Shown here in pieces: positions 1 to 11,499 of a stretch of DNA of 64,000 nt; within the stretch, counting starts at the first letter, position 1, and every line of letters begins with the position of its first letter. The stretch comes from Adiantum capillus-veneris (Eukaryota; Streptophyta; Polypodiopsida; Polypodiales; Pteridaceae), in NCBI GenBank assembly GCA_014529385.2, contig CM043969.1, forward strand, positions 12,732,648 to 12,796,647, given 5' to 3'. Made by a program: the position numbers and the translations under genes. The notes beneath the pieces were generated by a model. That model ran no database searches. It saw only the letters and a program-made list of their open reading frames with translations, and was not told the origin of the DNA.

Positions 1-12
1 GGAAAAAAGAAG

Positions 13-822
13 ATGCATTGCCATTATTGTAAAGATAATGATCACTTGATCAAGTCGTGTCCTAAGTTGAAGGCCAAAGAGGCTAAGAAGAAAGAGAGAG
101 GTTCCACTGCAAATGCTGGTTCCACTACAAATGCATCCATTGTTGAGTCTTCTGTGAAAGGAGACTGTAATGCTGATGTTGATGCAGAATGGGCTTTTAG
201 CGCAGAGTGCACTTACAATCCTGTTGTCCATGATGCATGCTTGTCAGTTGCTGCAGATTCACATGTGTGGTATTTCGACAGTGGTGCTACGAAGCACATT
301 ACCTCACATCGTGAATTGTTTACCTCTCTCGAGTCTGTCCCTCATGGGAATTCAGTCACTTGTGCCAACAATGCCTCTTATCCGGTTCAGGGAGTTGGAA
401 AGACTGTGCTTACTGCTACAAATGGCAGTTTCTTCACACTTGTCGATGCACTTTATGTACCTGGGATCAAGAAGAATCTCTTGTCTGTATCCGCACTTGC
501 TAGACTTGGACTTGTAGTCAAATTTGTGGATGACAGATGTACAATTCACGATCTCAATTTTGGTGATAAAATTGTTACATTTGGCCTTTTGTGCCGTGGG
601 CTGTATAAGCTCACTTTGTATGATGAGTGTGGACAAAATTTTGCAAATGCTGTTGCAGATTCAAGGGCTATTTCAGATGCAAAACTTTGGCATGCACGTT
701 TTGGTCATCTGAATTTTGCCAGTTTGTTGCGTTTGCAAAAATCTGATACGGTTGCTTCTTTGCCGCCTCTTGAGGCACCTGCCAAACATGTTTGTGAAGG
801 CTGTATTTTGGGTAAGATGTAG
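13..822 (+). pseudogene. Copia-1 gag C-terminus, protease and GAG-pre-integrase
   Basis: The segment encodes the end of the capsid/nucleocapsid protein and the aspartic protease of a copia polyprotein, which would package element RNA and process the polyprotein. A CCHC knuckle (C-x2-C-x4-H-x4-C) lies at residues 3-16, a basic linker follows, and the protease active site W-Y-F-D-S-G-A-T is at 86-93 with D89-S90-G91 intact. The GAG-pre-integrase signature L-W-H-A-R-F-G-H-L and a C-E-G-C pair are near the end. The start shown is only the first Met in the window, because the true gag start is upstream. TAG at 820-822 interrupts the polyprotein exactly where integrase should continue in the same frame, so this is a fragment and not a natural C-terminus. 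Confidence 0.88.
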
Positions 823-1533
823 CGTTGTAAGTTTCCAAAGGATGGTTCAGTTCGGGCCACATGCAGGTTGCAACTTGTGCATAGTGATGTTTGTGGGCCC
901 ATGCAAACTCCGTCCTTGGGCAATTACCTTTACTTCGTGACTTTCATCGATGATTACTCCAGTCATGCATGGGTATTCCCACGTAAAGCAAAGTCTAAAG
1001 TTTTTATGTGCTTCAAACAATTTCTGGCTATGGTTGAAAATGTCTCGAAATGTACTATGGGCACCCTCCGTTCCGATCGAGGGAGGGAGTATATGTCTCA
1101 TGAATTTAATGCATTTCTGGCTAGTCGTGGGATAAAATACCAATGTACAGTGCCTTATACACCTCAGCAAAATGGTGTTGCTGAGAGGAAAAACAGATCA
1201 CTTACGAAAATGGCACGATGTATGGTCAAAATTCAAGCTTTGCCGCATTCTTTTTGGCTTGAGGCCATCATGTGTGCCACTTATGTACTAAACAGGTGTC
1301 CTACGGAAGCTTTGCAGTCTATTACTCCATATGAAGCATGGCATGATAGAAAGCCTTCTATTGAGCACATGCGTGTTTTTGGTTGTTTGGCATATGCTTT
1401 GGTGCCACAAACACAACGCAAAAAATTGGATGATAAGGCTGTCAAATTATTTTTTTTGGTTATAGTGTTGAAAGCAAAGGTTATAGGTTATATCATTTGC
1501 AAACAAAGCGTATTCTGGTTTCACGGGATGTAG
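823..1533 (+). pseudogene. Copia-1 integrase core (broken)
   Basis: This continues the frame of the preceding segment past TAG 820-822. It carries the rve integrase core that joins element cDNA to host DNA. The triad is visible: D in L-V-H-S-D-V-C-G-P, D in L-R-S-D-R-G-R-E-Y, and E in N-G-V-A-E-R-K-N. It then runs into the copia post-core region (Y-V-L-N-R-C-P-T, H-M-R-V-F-G-C-L-A-Y). A run of eight T at 1450-1457 shifts the frame. The homologous continuation (G-Y-R-L-Y-type sequence, then R-I-L-V-S-R-D-V-V-F) is in another frame, so a slippage indel in the T-run is likely. The downstream 30 or so codons of this frame are out-of-frame sequence. Confidence 0.85.
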
Positions 1534-1959
1534 TGTTCGTGGAAAATTCTGTTCAGCCCTTGCTATCATGTACTAGAGACAGTAATGTAAGCTCACATGA
1601 CATTTATGACACTTTGTTGCCTCTTTTTAGTGGTGGAAATACCGATGTAATTTCCAATGCGGAAAATGTACAGCCTATGGGGGTTTCTGAAAAATGTTAT
1701 AGATCAACGTATTAATGCTGCAGATGTACATGATGTACTTGATGAGGAAAGGGCTGAAAATGAGCAGGCTAGAGGTATGCCAAAATGGCTGGTGCACACG
1801 TTGCGTGACAGTAAATTGGATGCACCTCTGTCTAGTCGTACTCGTTCAGGCTCTTGCCATGCATCTTATGCATCAGATTGTTATGCTTTGGCTGTGTCTA
1901 GCTTACATGATGTTTAGGAGCCTCTATCTTTTGATGAAGCACAAAATTCAAAAAATTGG
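1458..1959 (+). pseudogene. Copia-1 integrase C-terminus and linker to RT
   Basis: The integrase C-terminal region and the variable linker before reverse transcriptase are spread over two frames. The part after the T-run reads R-I-L-V-S-R-D-V-V-F-V-E-N-S-V-Q-P in frame 3 to a stop near 1715. From about 1680 the homologous sequence returns in frame 1 (D-V-H-D-V-L-D-E-E-R-A) and ends at TAG 1915-1917. The same sequence occurs in copia C at 27206-27817, which supports the assignment. No catalytic residues are expected here. Confidence 0.75.
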
Positions 1960-2893
1960 ATGGCTGCCATGCAATTAGAATATGATGCACTTATAGAAAA
2001 TGACACATGTACTTTATGTGATTTGCCTCTTGGAAAAAAGGCCATTGGTACAAAGTGGGTTTACAAGTTGAAACGCAAGCCGGATGGTGAGATCAATCGC
2101 CATAAGGCTCGACTTGTTGCAAAGGGTTATGCACAGCAAAAAGATATAGATTATGAAGAGACTACTGTGCGTTTTCTATGTGCATTGGCAGCTCATTTTG
2201 GTTGGGATGTACATCAATCAAACATTGTTATTGCTTTCTTGAATGGTGACATATTTGAGGAAGTTTATGTAACACAGCCTCACGGTTTTGTCATAAATGG
2301 ACAAGAGGACAAAGTGTGTAGATGTAAGAAGGCTTTGTATGGGTTGAAGAAATCTCCTCGTGCTTGGTATGAGAAAGCTGACACTCATTTGGTTAAACGA
2401 GGCTTTCGTAACAGTCCAACAGAAAGCATATTGTATGTAAAGGGTGAGGGTGATGTACTTCTCATTGTGGTTCTTTATGTCGATGATTTCCTGACCACTG
2501 GACCAAATGAGAGACATATTGCTGAATTTAAGGCTGATTTGAATGCTACTTTCAAGATGAAAGATTTGGGGATGTTGCATCATTACTTGGGTATACAGTT
2601 TAAGCAGTGTGATGGTGGTATTGCCTTGTGTCAAAAAAGTTACATAGAGGCATTGCTATGTAAGTTTGGACTTGAGGATTGCAAACCTATTGCCACTCCC
2701 ATGGAAACAGGTTTGAAGTTGATTCTACATGATGTTGGCGATCCTGCTGATATCACTCTTTACCAAACTGTTGTTGGCTGCCTCATTTATGTATGCAACA
2801 CGAGGCCGGATATTTAGTTTGCAGTCTCACAGGTCAGCAGATTTATGCATAGCCCATGGTCTAAGCATTGGCAGGCTGTCAAGACACACTTGT
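1918..2893 (+). pseudogene. Copia-1 reverse transcriptase (broken)
   Basis: This is a copia reverse transcriptase, which would copy element RNA into DNA. The finger/palm motifs K-W-V-Y-K-L-K and H-K-A-R-L-V-A-K-G-Y are followed by A-F-L-N-G-D and the catalytic box L-Y-V-D-D. The region between the Y-E-E-T and V-R-F-L motifs is shorter than in the family, consistent with a small in-frame deletion of the F-S-P-V-type segment. The first catalytic Asp (before V-x-T-A-F-L-N-G in relatives) is Asn here, while copia C retains Asp. TAG 2815-2817 and the loss of RNase H after about 2893 complete the inactivation. Confidence 0.88.
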
Positions 2894-4670
2894 ATAATGG
2901 AATTTTTTTAGCATTCTGGCTAATTTCTCTTTATTTTTGCTAATAAAAGCCAGATAAATAAAAAATAATAAGCAAGAATGTCAAAATTGGATTTCGACTT
3001 CAAACGCCAAATCTTGAAGCTTAATGAAAAAGGCAAAAAAATATTGGGAAAAATCTAATTAAAAAACTCGACGGCCACTCCGACTCACTAATCATATGGA
3101 ACAAATTGTGACAAAAAGGTCCATGGATGTCAATTTTTAGAGATTTTTGATCCAACAGTACATTGTAAGGCCTAGTAAGCTCTTTGGATAGGGGGTGTCA
3201 GAAAAGTCTAGGTATGTATAGTCCCTTGGGCCAATTTCCCTCTCATTTACATTCTAGCCAAGTTAGAGAGAGAGCTCCACGTTGTGGATTTTGGCGACAT
3301 TCCACTCTCTCCTACGCCCTGTTTGTCAGCTCTTACTCACTCCAACCATGAGGGGTAAGTTCCTAACTATGTCTAGAAGCATTTTTAATATCACATTGTC
3401 AATCACACGAGTTGTAGGAGGCATGGCAACACAGGCCAATCTGGAACATTCGGGATCAAAACCACTAACACCGACCACACCAAACATCCATATTGCACCA
3501 AAAGTGAAACAGGGACTCATCACTAGTACAACAACATATTTCTAGAGTCAAAGATGCCAAATGTGTCAGAAAAATTTCCCTAGTATCTTCGACGCGTCGA
3601 AGATAGAGGATCTAGATCTGGACCAGATTTCATATATGTGTTAGGACTATCATGTTAGCAAACTCTAGAGAGTTAGGGGTGGATTGGACGCCCAATCATT
3701 AGTGAACGGCAAAATGACCATATCCTTATTGCAATGATTTGTTTAACATCAAACTCAAAGGGGGTACTTTATACCTTACATTAAAGCTTCACCAACCTTC
3801 AGTGGGCATACAACTAGTGATTAATGACTCCAAGTCAAGCTCAGCTCAAAAGGGAACTGTCAACCTAATCAAGCACAACAACAAGTGCAAGAAACACAAC
3901 CAAGGGCTTCAACCTTCATAATTGACCTAGTAAAAGCTATATTGGGCAAGATTAGGGCCTAAATTGTAGTAATTTGGATAAATTATCTTAGGCATACCAA
4001 AGATAATCTGCTAGGATGGAAGCATGTTTTGCACACATTTTCACATTGGCATGATTCTCCTACCCCTCACAAAGCCCACATCACATTGGTACACTCCTTT
4101 CATGCATAACTACTCTCAAATGCACTTTACCGCACCAATTAGACTCAAGTGCCCCAAAACTGACTTTTAGCCTATCAATTCAAAACCCAAGTTTATGGGA
4201 CATCAAGAATCAACCCTTCATCACCAATCAAGGTGCCAAAAGCACAAAATGACCCCAAATCATTCATTCTTATCCTAGGCACGCCTAAGATAGAAATGCT
4301 AAAGGGAGGACCTGACTTGCAATATGAAGACACAGATATGTCCACAATGGTCAAATAAAGCACCTTGACAAGTCTCATCGAGTTTGGCACAATATAACTA
4401 TATCAGTCACCAAAAGCTCTAAAAATGGTAAAGCAGACACAAATTTGTGCACAACTCTCACCACAAGTGTCCAAAAGCTATCAAACTTTTTCCATATCAC
4501 CAACAACCCATACACTTCATATGCATTCACTCTGACATCAATTTGCATCCATCTGTATCTTAGGCACGTCTAAGATAAATTTTGCCAAGATTGTGCTTTT
4601 TAGAGCTCATTTCTACTTTATTGGTTTTTCTACTTGACTGGGACTTGCTAAACTTGGTCTAACCAATGAA
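2894..4670. other. Decayed AT-rich sequence, no supported gene
   Basis: No open frame here resembles a known domain. A weak LTR-end/PBS-like context lies near 3285-3310 (T-T-T-T-G-G-C-G-A-C after a GA-rich stretch), but no partner LTR was found. A short word of the form ATCTTAGGCACG or close variants recurs near 3988, 4272 and 4558, and again near 25320, suggesting debris of one older repeat family. Nothing else can be claimed. Confidence 0.4.
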
Positions 4671-5360
4671 TTGGATGATGTCCTACCAGGTTCACTCTCA
4701 TCTACCTTGGGAGCTCCAAAGAAGAAAACCATGAAGGAAAAAATTTGTCAAGCTTCCACCATACCAGTTAGAAGAAGACTCCCTGAAGGAAGCAAATGTC
4801 ACCTAGTTGTCAAAAGAACAGCTCAAAAGTCAGCATGTCACTATATACCATGTCTCATTCAAAAGAGCACAAGGATCCAACAGTGGAAGTCCAGATGTTC
4901 CAAAGGAAGCTCAAAATCTTGTGAAATAAGAGGCACTCAAGCCACTGTGGGATAGAATTGGCCTTAAAGACTACCTTGAACTAGAGCCTGGTGGTGTTGA
5001 CTACAAGAGGGCTTATGAGTTCCTACACAGCATCAGAGAAGAAGGAAGGGCAACCATATTAGACTTAAATGACTTTCCAATAGAGGTGCACATCATAGAG
5101 GACTAGGTTGATGAAGTTCTAAAGCTGCAACGAGGAGTAAAACCCATGAGAGTTCCAGGGTTTCCCACATTTGGCATTTTTGCCAGTTAGTCAACCTCCT
5201 TCTCAAATCTAAAGGAAAGAGAGATAGAGTGGGCACCTCAGCTCTATCATCAACACTTTCATTTGATTGCTAAAAGACCTCACAGGTACACAGTTCCGAA
5301 TCATGCCGTGGCTTCCACATTCACACAAGCCTTTAAGAGAGGAGTGACAAAAGTGGACCA
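4671..5360 (+). pseudogene. Unrecognised gag-like remnant
   Basis: From about 4930 one frame reads as plausible protein (L-W-D-R-I-G-L-K-D-Y-L, then R-A-Y-E-F-L-H-S-I-R-E-E-G). It is broken by TAG at 5104-5106 and a second TAG about 85 bases on, then continues to about 5360 with a segment containing Y-H-Q-H-F-H-L-I and T-F-T-Q-A-F-K-R. I do not recognise the domain. Its style resembles the N-terminal gag region of plant LTR elements. It ends abruptly where the truncated LTR of YDG copy 1 begins. It may belong to the same older plus-strand element as 14942-15051 and 22304-24774, but I could not prove continuity. Confidence 0.35.
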
Positions 5361-5685
5361 CGCCTTATATACCTAGGGTAAAACTATGCAATGTCCGGGC
5401 GCCCAAGGCCTTTAGGGCTCCACCACTTATTGAATCTGCTACCTAGGCATAGTAACTGACATGTTCTTTATAGCTCGGAACTCCCGTTGAGCCCGTAACA
5501 CATTAAAATATTACAATGGCTTGAAATCAATTGAATATTTACAATACGTGACCATTTTGGGAAGATGTGAAAAATGTGTGACTCCAATCTTTACTGATTC
5601 TTCATGTTGATCTTCGATGTGCATTCGTACGTCTTCGTCTTTGATCTTTAGAAGCTTCTGTTAACTGACATTGACTCAGTTCATA
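5361..5685 (-). repeat. YDG copy 1, truncated 3' LTR
   Basis: The sequence matches the 5' part of the LTRs at 14015-14941, 34411-35354 and 43581-44493, including the TATA-like TATATACC context near 5370 and the block at 5645-5685 that corresponds to the LTR start. The outermost bases have decayed (the TGTTAACTG start reads TATGAACTG). Everything downstream of the TATA region is missing and replaced by unrelated sequence at about 5360. Confidence 0.8.
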
Positions 5686-6999
5686 TTCCGCCCTTCCGAT
5701 TTTAGTGCTCGTCCTCGAGCACTGTTGAAAAGAGTCTGTGGAGGCTTTGAAAGGTTTTTGATTTGTTGTTGATGGGTTGATTGTCTTCATTTCTCATTGA
5801 ATTTGTTGCCGAGCTTCAATTTGTTGTAGCATCTTTATTGGTCTGAATATGTCTGATGTGAGAGATGATGTTGCAGTTGTCTGTTATAATAGCATAATGA
5901 TGAGGCTGTTGTTTATTTATGAAAAGTATGTATAAGGGAAGTAGAATGATGAGGTTCTAAATTAGGGTCTAATACTTGGATGACCAAAGGGAAAAAAACC
6001 AGCTGGAAAAAAGTGCCGTTGGGATACGCGTATTATTGGAGTACTTATTAGCATGGCAATATTAATAAAGTAATGAAGGGATTATTTGCTGATAGTAAAA
6101 CAATGTGATATCTCTCGAAGATTACTGAGCCAACGCCAATTTTTCAAGGTCAGCACCAAGTGATAGGGAACGTTGGGCAGTCCCTAATCAGCCCATTCTC
6201 TCTGTATTGACTCAACTATTGTATGTATTGACTTAAAGAGCAAGGTCAACACCAAGCGATAGGGAACGTTGGGCAGTCCCCAAGATTCCTATTGGCCTAG
6301 TAGTGACTTAATTTTATTTTTGTAATCACCTCACCATGGTCTTTTTCGTTGGTTACACCAAGGTCTTTGCTGGCGCTTCTAACGGCTTCAACATCAAGGT
6401 CAACACCAAGCGATAGGGAGCGTTGGGTAGTTTTCAAGCGTCCTATTTGCTCAGTAGTGACCCCACTTCATGACTTGTTGGTTAGCATGACATTGGTTTG
6501 TTGCCTGTTGTAGTCCACTCAAGGTGCATAGGTGGAAGCAAAAAGAGTGTCTAATGCATATGTCCAATAATGGGACATCCTATTTATGCATACTATGCAA
6601 TGCATGGAAAACAATATGCTATGCAAGAAAGATTTTGAGGGGTTCTTCAGAAAGATGGTGTATCTATAAAAGCATATGACATGGCTTTGTAAGCTGACAC
6701 CCCTTTAAGAATGGTTTTTGTTGACAAGGATATGTGCTCTCAGCTTACTGTGCACTGTGCGTGAGTGTTAGACTCTACGACACTCCACCAATTGTATATT
6801 AATAGACTTCGACTCTTATGCTCATCTCATCTAGCATGAGCGACATGACTTTTAGATATGCTCATCTCATCCAGCATGAGCGACATGACTTTTAGATATG
6901 CTCAACTCTTCTAGCTTGAGCGTAAGCCTAATAACTACGACTCTCAGCACATAGTTTAATATGACTTGAAGCTTTGGGACTAATGCTTTGCTCATTTTA
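5686..6999 (-). other. YDG copy 1, 3' untranslated region with tandem repeats
   Basis: A purine-rich strip on the minus strand (about 5686-5698) is the likely PPT. No gene is visible. Two repeat arrays stand out. A 25-base motif containing CACCAAGCGATAGGG starts near 6148, 6243 and 6398, each copy followed by related sequence (GTAGTGAC about 60 bases later in two of them). A 40-bp unit containing AGCATGAGCGACATGAC is repeated about 2.7 times at 6819-6925. The first array has no counterpart in YDG copy 2 and seems to be an insertion. The second is present in copy 2 near 42780-42850 in fewer units. Confidence 0.6.
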
Positions 7000-9430
7000 T
7001 GGCTCAGCAGCCCGACTCTCACTATGCTAGAGAATGTCTTTTGCACCTTGGCGACTTGACTTTTTACATTCTTGAGCTTACTACAAACATTTCTTCAGAT
7101 AAAAGTAAGCTTGCATCCTCAAAAAGAGGATTAGTGATTGGCATTGAAGGTTTCTTTTGCCATACCTATTTTATCTTCTTTGAATTTGCATTCGTGTTGG
7201 TTTGGTTGTCCTTCTTTGATGGTGAAGACTCCATTATCTGTTTGATTCTCCAATTATGTATGTTGTAAGAAGTCTTTGATGTTGTTGTAGACCTCTGTTC
7301 ACTGTTGGCATTTGGCTTTTGGCTAGGAGCATTGGAAGACTTAGGAATCCAAATCTCTTGAGAACCTTTTTATCTCCATTTTTGACTTTGCTTAGCTGTA
7401 GGTCTTATTGAGTTCTTGAGATCTTCATGCAAGTCTGGTGTAGTTACAGTTGGCTTGTGGTTGACTGGTAGCCAAATCTTTGTATACCCTGTATAAAATC
7501 CTTGTCTAAGAGGAAGATTCCTTGAGATCCATCTTTGTTCTGTATTATCTTGAGAGTTGTGGTAGACGTTAGCATCATTCAATGTTGTTCTATTGTATAC
7601 TTGCTTCTTAGGTATCCTAGGATATTGTCGAGGTTGATACCTTGTAGGACCTCGTTCTTGGGAAGGACTTGATGTTACTTCATATGCCCTAACCTGCGGT
7701 TTTGGTACCCATATCTGTCTGTTTCCTTCATAGTACTCCTATTCCTTTAAGATCCAGTATGATGCTATCCATCCCATGTGTTTGTCTTTTTGTGTTGATT
7801 TCTCGTCCTTAATCCAAACCGGATCATTGACTTTGACTAATTGCTTTGAAAAAACACTTGCTTGACTTTCCTTTGCTTTCTTGAGTACTTCGGCTGAAAT
7901 ATCTTTGCTTTTCTGGGTGTCTCCTTAGAGGCTTTAGTTGGGTCAGCAAATTGACTTGAAGTTTTAAAAGCCTGACTTTCTTGAAGAAGCTGACCCATGA
8001 GGGTTCTTTGATGTAGAGGCATATGATGTCACACCTTTTGTGCTAATCGGCGGAAGTTCTACTTTAGCTTTACATTTGTTTGCAAGATTTGTCTTTGATT
8101 CTTGTGACTTTTGCAACTCTGAATCTAGCATTAACGGTACTTGTAAAATGTTGTTGGCTACCTCTTGGAAAAGAGAGTAATAACATTATGTCTTCTTTGT
8201 AGGACTTGTGTTGGTCTAACCAGTGATGTCCAAGGATGACATCTGCAAGCATTCCCCTTGAAGGCTTCACCTAAAACCTTATCTTCTCGTCATGATTTTG
8301 GATGCTAAGGGTAGCAACCATTTCTTCTTGACTTGTAGCCTTACCCATGATTTCTCTGTTACCTGGTTTGTCTTGAGTAATCTCTAGAATGCTCTAGATG
8401 TTGTCTACAACCATATTGTACTTTGCTTCTTTATCTAGTAGAGCATTGCATCTGACACTTGCTCCTTTTGTACTGCTGAGAACTACAGCTATTTTCATTG
8501 CTGGTTCTGTTCAAGATCTTTGTCTTGCTTTTGCCATGGTCTCATCTTGATCTAGCTGTGTCTCTATGGAGGGTAACTTGAGACTTTGTGTTCCACTTTG
8601 ACTTCCATCAACTGATTCGACTCGCTTGATATTTGGACTTCCTACACCTTCTTGGTTGATTTCAATCTTGTTCTTCTTAACTTCTATCTTTTGGTGGCAT
8701 TCTTTGCTCAATGGCTTCCGTGGTTGTTCTTTTCTCTATTTGATCTGCACTTGCTATTGCCTAATTTGCTTTAAGCTCTTCTAAAGTTCTGCTTGATGGA
8801 GATGAATCATCTTCAATAAGATCTTCCATTTGAATTTTGCTTAAGGACTCTGTGTTGTCATCCACGGGTGACCATTCTTGGTCTTCATTCTTTGATGTAT
8901 GTGATGATTGCATCCTGTTTATATTTTGTGTCTCTACCATCTTCTGGGCCATTGGCATTCCCATTATGATGTTATCTGTAAGGTCTTTTGTTGTGATCAT
9001 GTGGAATTGAGCTATCATGATTTATAAACTTACTTCAATGGTGGTGGAGATGATTCCCCAGCATTCTGCTCGTTTGTCTCCACATATGTCAATGAATTCA
9101 GGAGAATCTTCCAGTTGTGGTTGGCCACATCTTTTCTAAGTTCAAAAAGACATGAAGTTCTTGTCTAACTGAAAATCTAGCTTTACTTCTCTTGACAGTT
9201 TTTCTTCGTTTTCACCAACAATCATGCACTTGTTTGTATCAAGATTCGTGGCTGAATTGACTGCTTTTGTTGTGGCAATGTCCTTTGGTTGAGCTTTATC
9301 TGCATCTTCTTTATTTTGATCAACTGCTTCAATCAATGTTGACTCTATTGTCTGTAATATTGTACTTTTTTTTTATTGTTGAGCATTGCCCTCCTGCATT
9401 TGAGTAACCTTTGATGATCCACTGTACTTT
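7000..9430 (-). pseudogene. YDG copy 1, C-terminal coding half (retropepsin-like and W-P repeats)
   Basis: Read leftward from 9430. First comes a retropepsin-like segment (9336-8930) with K-L-D-F-Q-L-D-K-N and, near its end, I-M-G-M-P-M. A second segment (about 8490-8200) has A-L-L-D-K-E-A and V-I-L-G-H-H-W-L. The tail (about 7760-7100) has repeated I-W-x-P motifs (T-K-I-W-L-P-V, Q-E-I-W-I-P-K). The same order occurs in copy 2 at 40276-42636. Neither retropepsin-like segment has the D-T-G or D-S-G active site. Many stops and frame changes show decay. The original function is unknown, but a gag/protease-derived structural protein is the closest guess. Confidence 0.55.
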
Positions 9431-11499
9431 TTGGAAGAATCTGTCTCTTTGGAGGAGATTTCGGTGGTGTCCTTTGTGTACCTTTCTAGACTTTAGCTCC
9501 CATTTACTTTGACTTATCTATTACCTGTTCTTGCAGCTTGAGTAGGGGTTTGTATAAGGTTTTCTTGCTGATATTCATTACCATGTGCATCTTGATATGC
9601 ATATGTGAGCTTGATCACATGTAACTGCTTGAACACTATTGGATTTGTCATCTTTTGAGTCTGACTTGTGGAGATCAGCTGAAATTTTTTTCCGTGATAA
9701 TCTTCATATAGGTATTTGTCTGTAGACTCTGATGAAACCTGGGTCAATTGGAAATTTCCAACAACCATATGATCTTTCAATGGTTTTTGCTTTAAAGGAG
9801 TCTGTTGGCTAGAAGTTCTAGGGATTCTAACTGCTGTAGCATTTCTTGGTATTAGAGTTGAGCTTGGTGGATTTACAGCTCCCCCCTTTCGAGGGTGATC
9901 ATATAGCCTGCTTCATTATATGAGTTAAATTTTTTTTGGCTCTGATTTAGTCTCACCTTTTGGGACTATGAAGGTACACTTTGGGTAGCATTGTTTACAT
10001 TTGGAATCTGCAAACCTTCTGCATAGTTTCGTATGTATCTCCTTGAAACATGACAAATTATTCCCCAAGTCAAGCTATAAATAGCATTATCTTTTCTTTG
10101 ATATTGTCTATCCTATGGGTCTCCTATGATATGAACTTTTGTGAATTTAGGACCCAAGGTATCATAAATGCTAGACTCTCGTCTATATCTACGACTGTTT
10201 TGGTCAAAGTATACGTTCGTTTGGTCACAACATCACAGCTTGATTTTTGATGGAGGAGAGTTTGGATTTGAACAGATTTTTGGGTTCACTCGCATAATAT
10301 CTTTCAGCTCTAGAGAGGATGGGCTATAATAGATTCTTTCCTCTGAAATGAACCATCCTTTCTGATCTATCATTGGATGCACTTCTATGAGCTGTATGTG
10401 GGCCCTTCAAACATTGGTTGATCCTTTTTGTACATTTTTCCTTTCAAGTCTATATAGTGTGCATATGAATTATGGGTACCATACAAAGCTAATATCATGC
10501 TGTCTTATGTGTCCCTTAAACTCGTGAATGAGTGTACACTTGTGGTAGTGGATGCAAAATCATTTGCAAATTTAACAGTATTTTCAACATTTTGTGATAT
10601 CTCGACACCTTGACTAAATTCATGCAATAATTTGTTGTTCAAAGAATCAATTTTACGCTTTTCAAGTGTCTGTGCATTTTTATGCTAGTTTTGAACTTGC
10701 AGTGATTTTACTGGTGCTTCTAATGGTAATGTAGAATCATCTGATTGCATTAAAAGTGACGAGTTAAATGCATTCACATCGAGATTCGTATTTCCAATTT
10801 GCTATGTGCCTTGCTTGGCAACTGATGTGTCCATGCTGTCTAGATTTCTTGGGCAATCTTCAGAAAAATGTCCATCTTTTCATCCAGAATCTGAGCAATA
10901 CGCCATGACTGGTGGTATTTCATTTAGTTCTGTCGTGTCAAGCTCTTGCTGAGAAGTTTTTGTTTCTACGCTTGCCAAGTTGTCAGCATCTTCTTTTAAA
11001 ACACTGAGCATCAAGCTCTAGATTGCTCCGTCTTGTCCTTTGTACCGTCTTTGGCTTGATTCTCCAATTAGATTGGATTCTATTGGTTGACTCTGCAATT
11101 CTGGCTCTCGACTATAGATCTGACCACTGTGATCCATGTACAATGATCCTGATTGCATATGCACCAATTGTATTTTTTGCTGGCTTGTGCAGATTTTTGG
11201 ATAAACACTTGGGCTGATTTTTTGCACTTCATCTTTGAGCTTGCAATACCTGGCTCCACTGAAGTCTATGAATATTTGGGAGTTCTCTGAATCTGGTTTT
11301 ACTCTGTTCAATAGGATCTTGGCTCCTGTGTTGCTTTTACTACTCATAAGATACCTATGACCTTCTGAATCTGTGTACAAAAATTTATCCCCATTATAGT
11401 CATATAGCTACAAAATTTGCTCTGTTGCAGTTGTGCATGTGATGCCACTGGTACTAGCTCGCTCTGCTGTACTTGAACTCTCGGCTCGATTTGAGTCAT
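9431..11499 (-). pseudogene. YDG copy 1, N-terminal coding half (Y-D-G repeat protein)
   Basis: An ATG at 11497-11499 corresponds to the ATG at 38091 of copy 2. The best open stretch (11380-11018) has the motifs Y-T-D-S-E-G-H-R-Y, F-I-D-F-S-G-A-R-Y and Y-M-D-H-S-G-Q-I-Y. Further examples occur to about 9590 (Y-A-Y-Q-D-A-H-G-N). A knuckle-like C-S-D-S-G-x6-G-H-F-S-E-D-C relic lies near 10880-10845, with its second Cys changed to Ser and a stop inside. An in-frame TAG occurs between T-E-Q-I-L and L-Y-D-Y-N-G, at the same place as in copy 2. I recognise no enzyme domain. Confidence 0.5.

Larger units (their letters stand above)
1..2893 (+). mobile_element. Copia-1: truncated Ty1/copia retrotransposon
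   Basis: The domain order zinc knuckle, protease, GAG-pre-integrase, integrase and reverse transcriptase, read left to right, is that of Ty1/copia. The 5' LTR and most of gag lie before the window. Similarity to copia C (25447-28955, opposite strand) stops in the RNase H region near 2893, where the sequence turns AT-rich and unrelated, so the 3' part and 3' LTR are missing. In-frame stops at 820-822, 1915-1917 and 2815-2817 and frame changes near 1450 and 1680 make it non-coding today. Confidence 0.9.

Noticed and set aside
2218-2634. 138-codon minus-strand frame and its counterpart at 26595-26939
   Set aside because: Antisense shadow of the copia RT. Similarity between the two follows from the RT.
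3270-3360. LTR end and PBS near 3290
   Set aside because: Only a short TTTTGGCGAC context. No partner LTR and no matching element interior were found.
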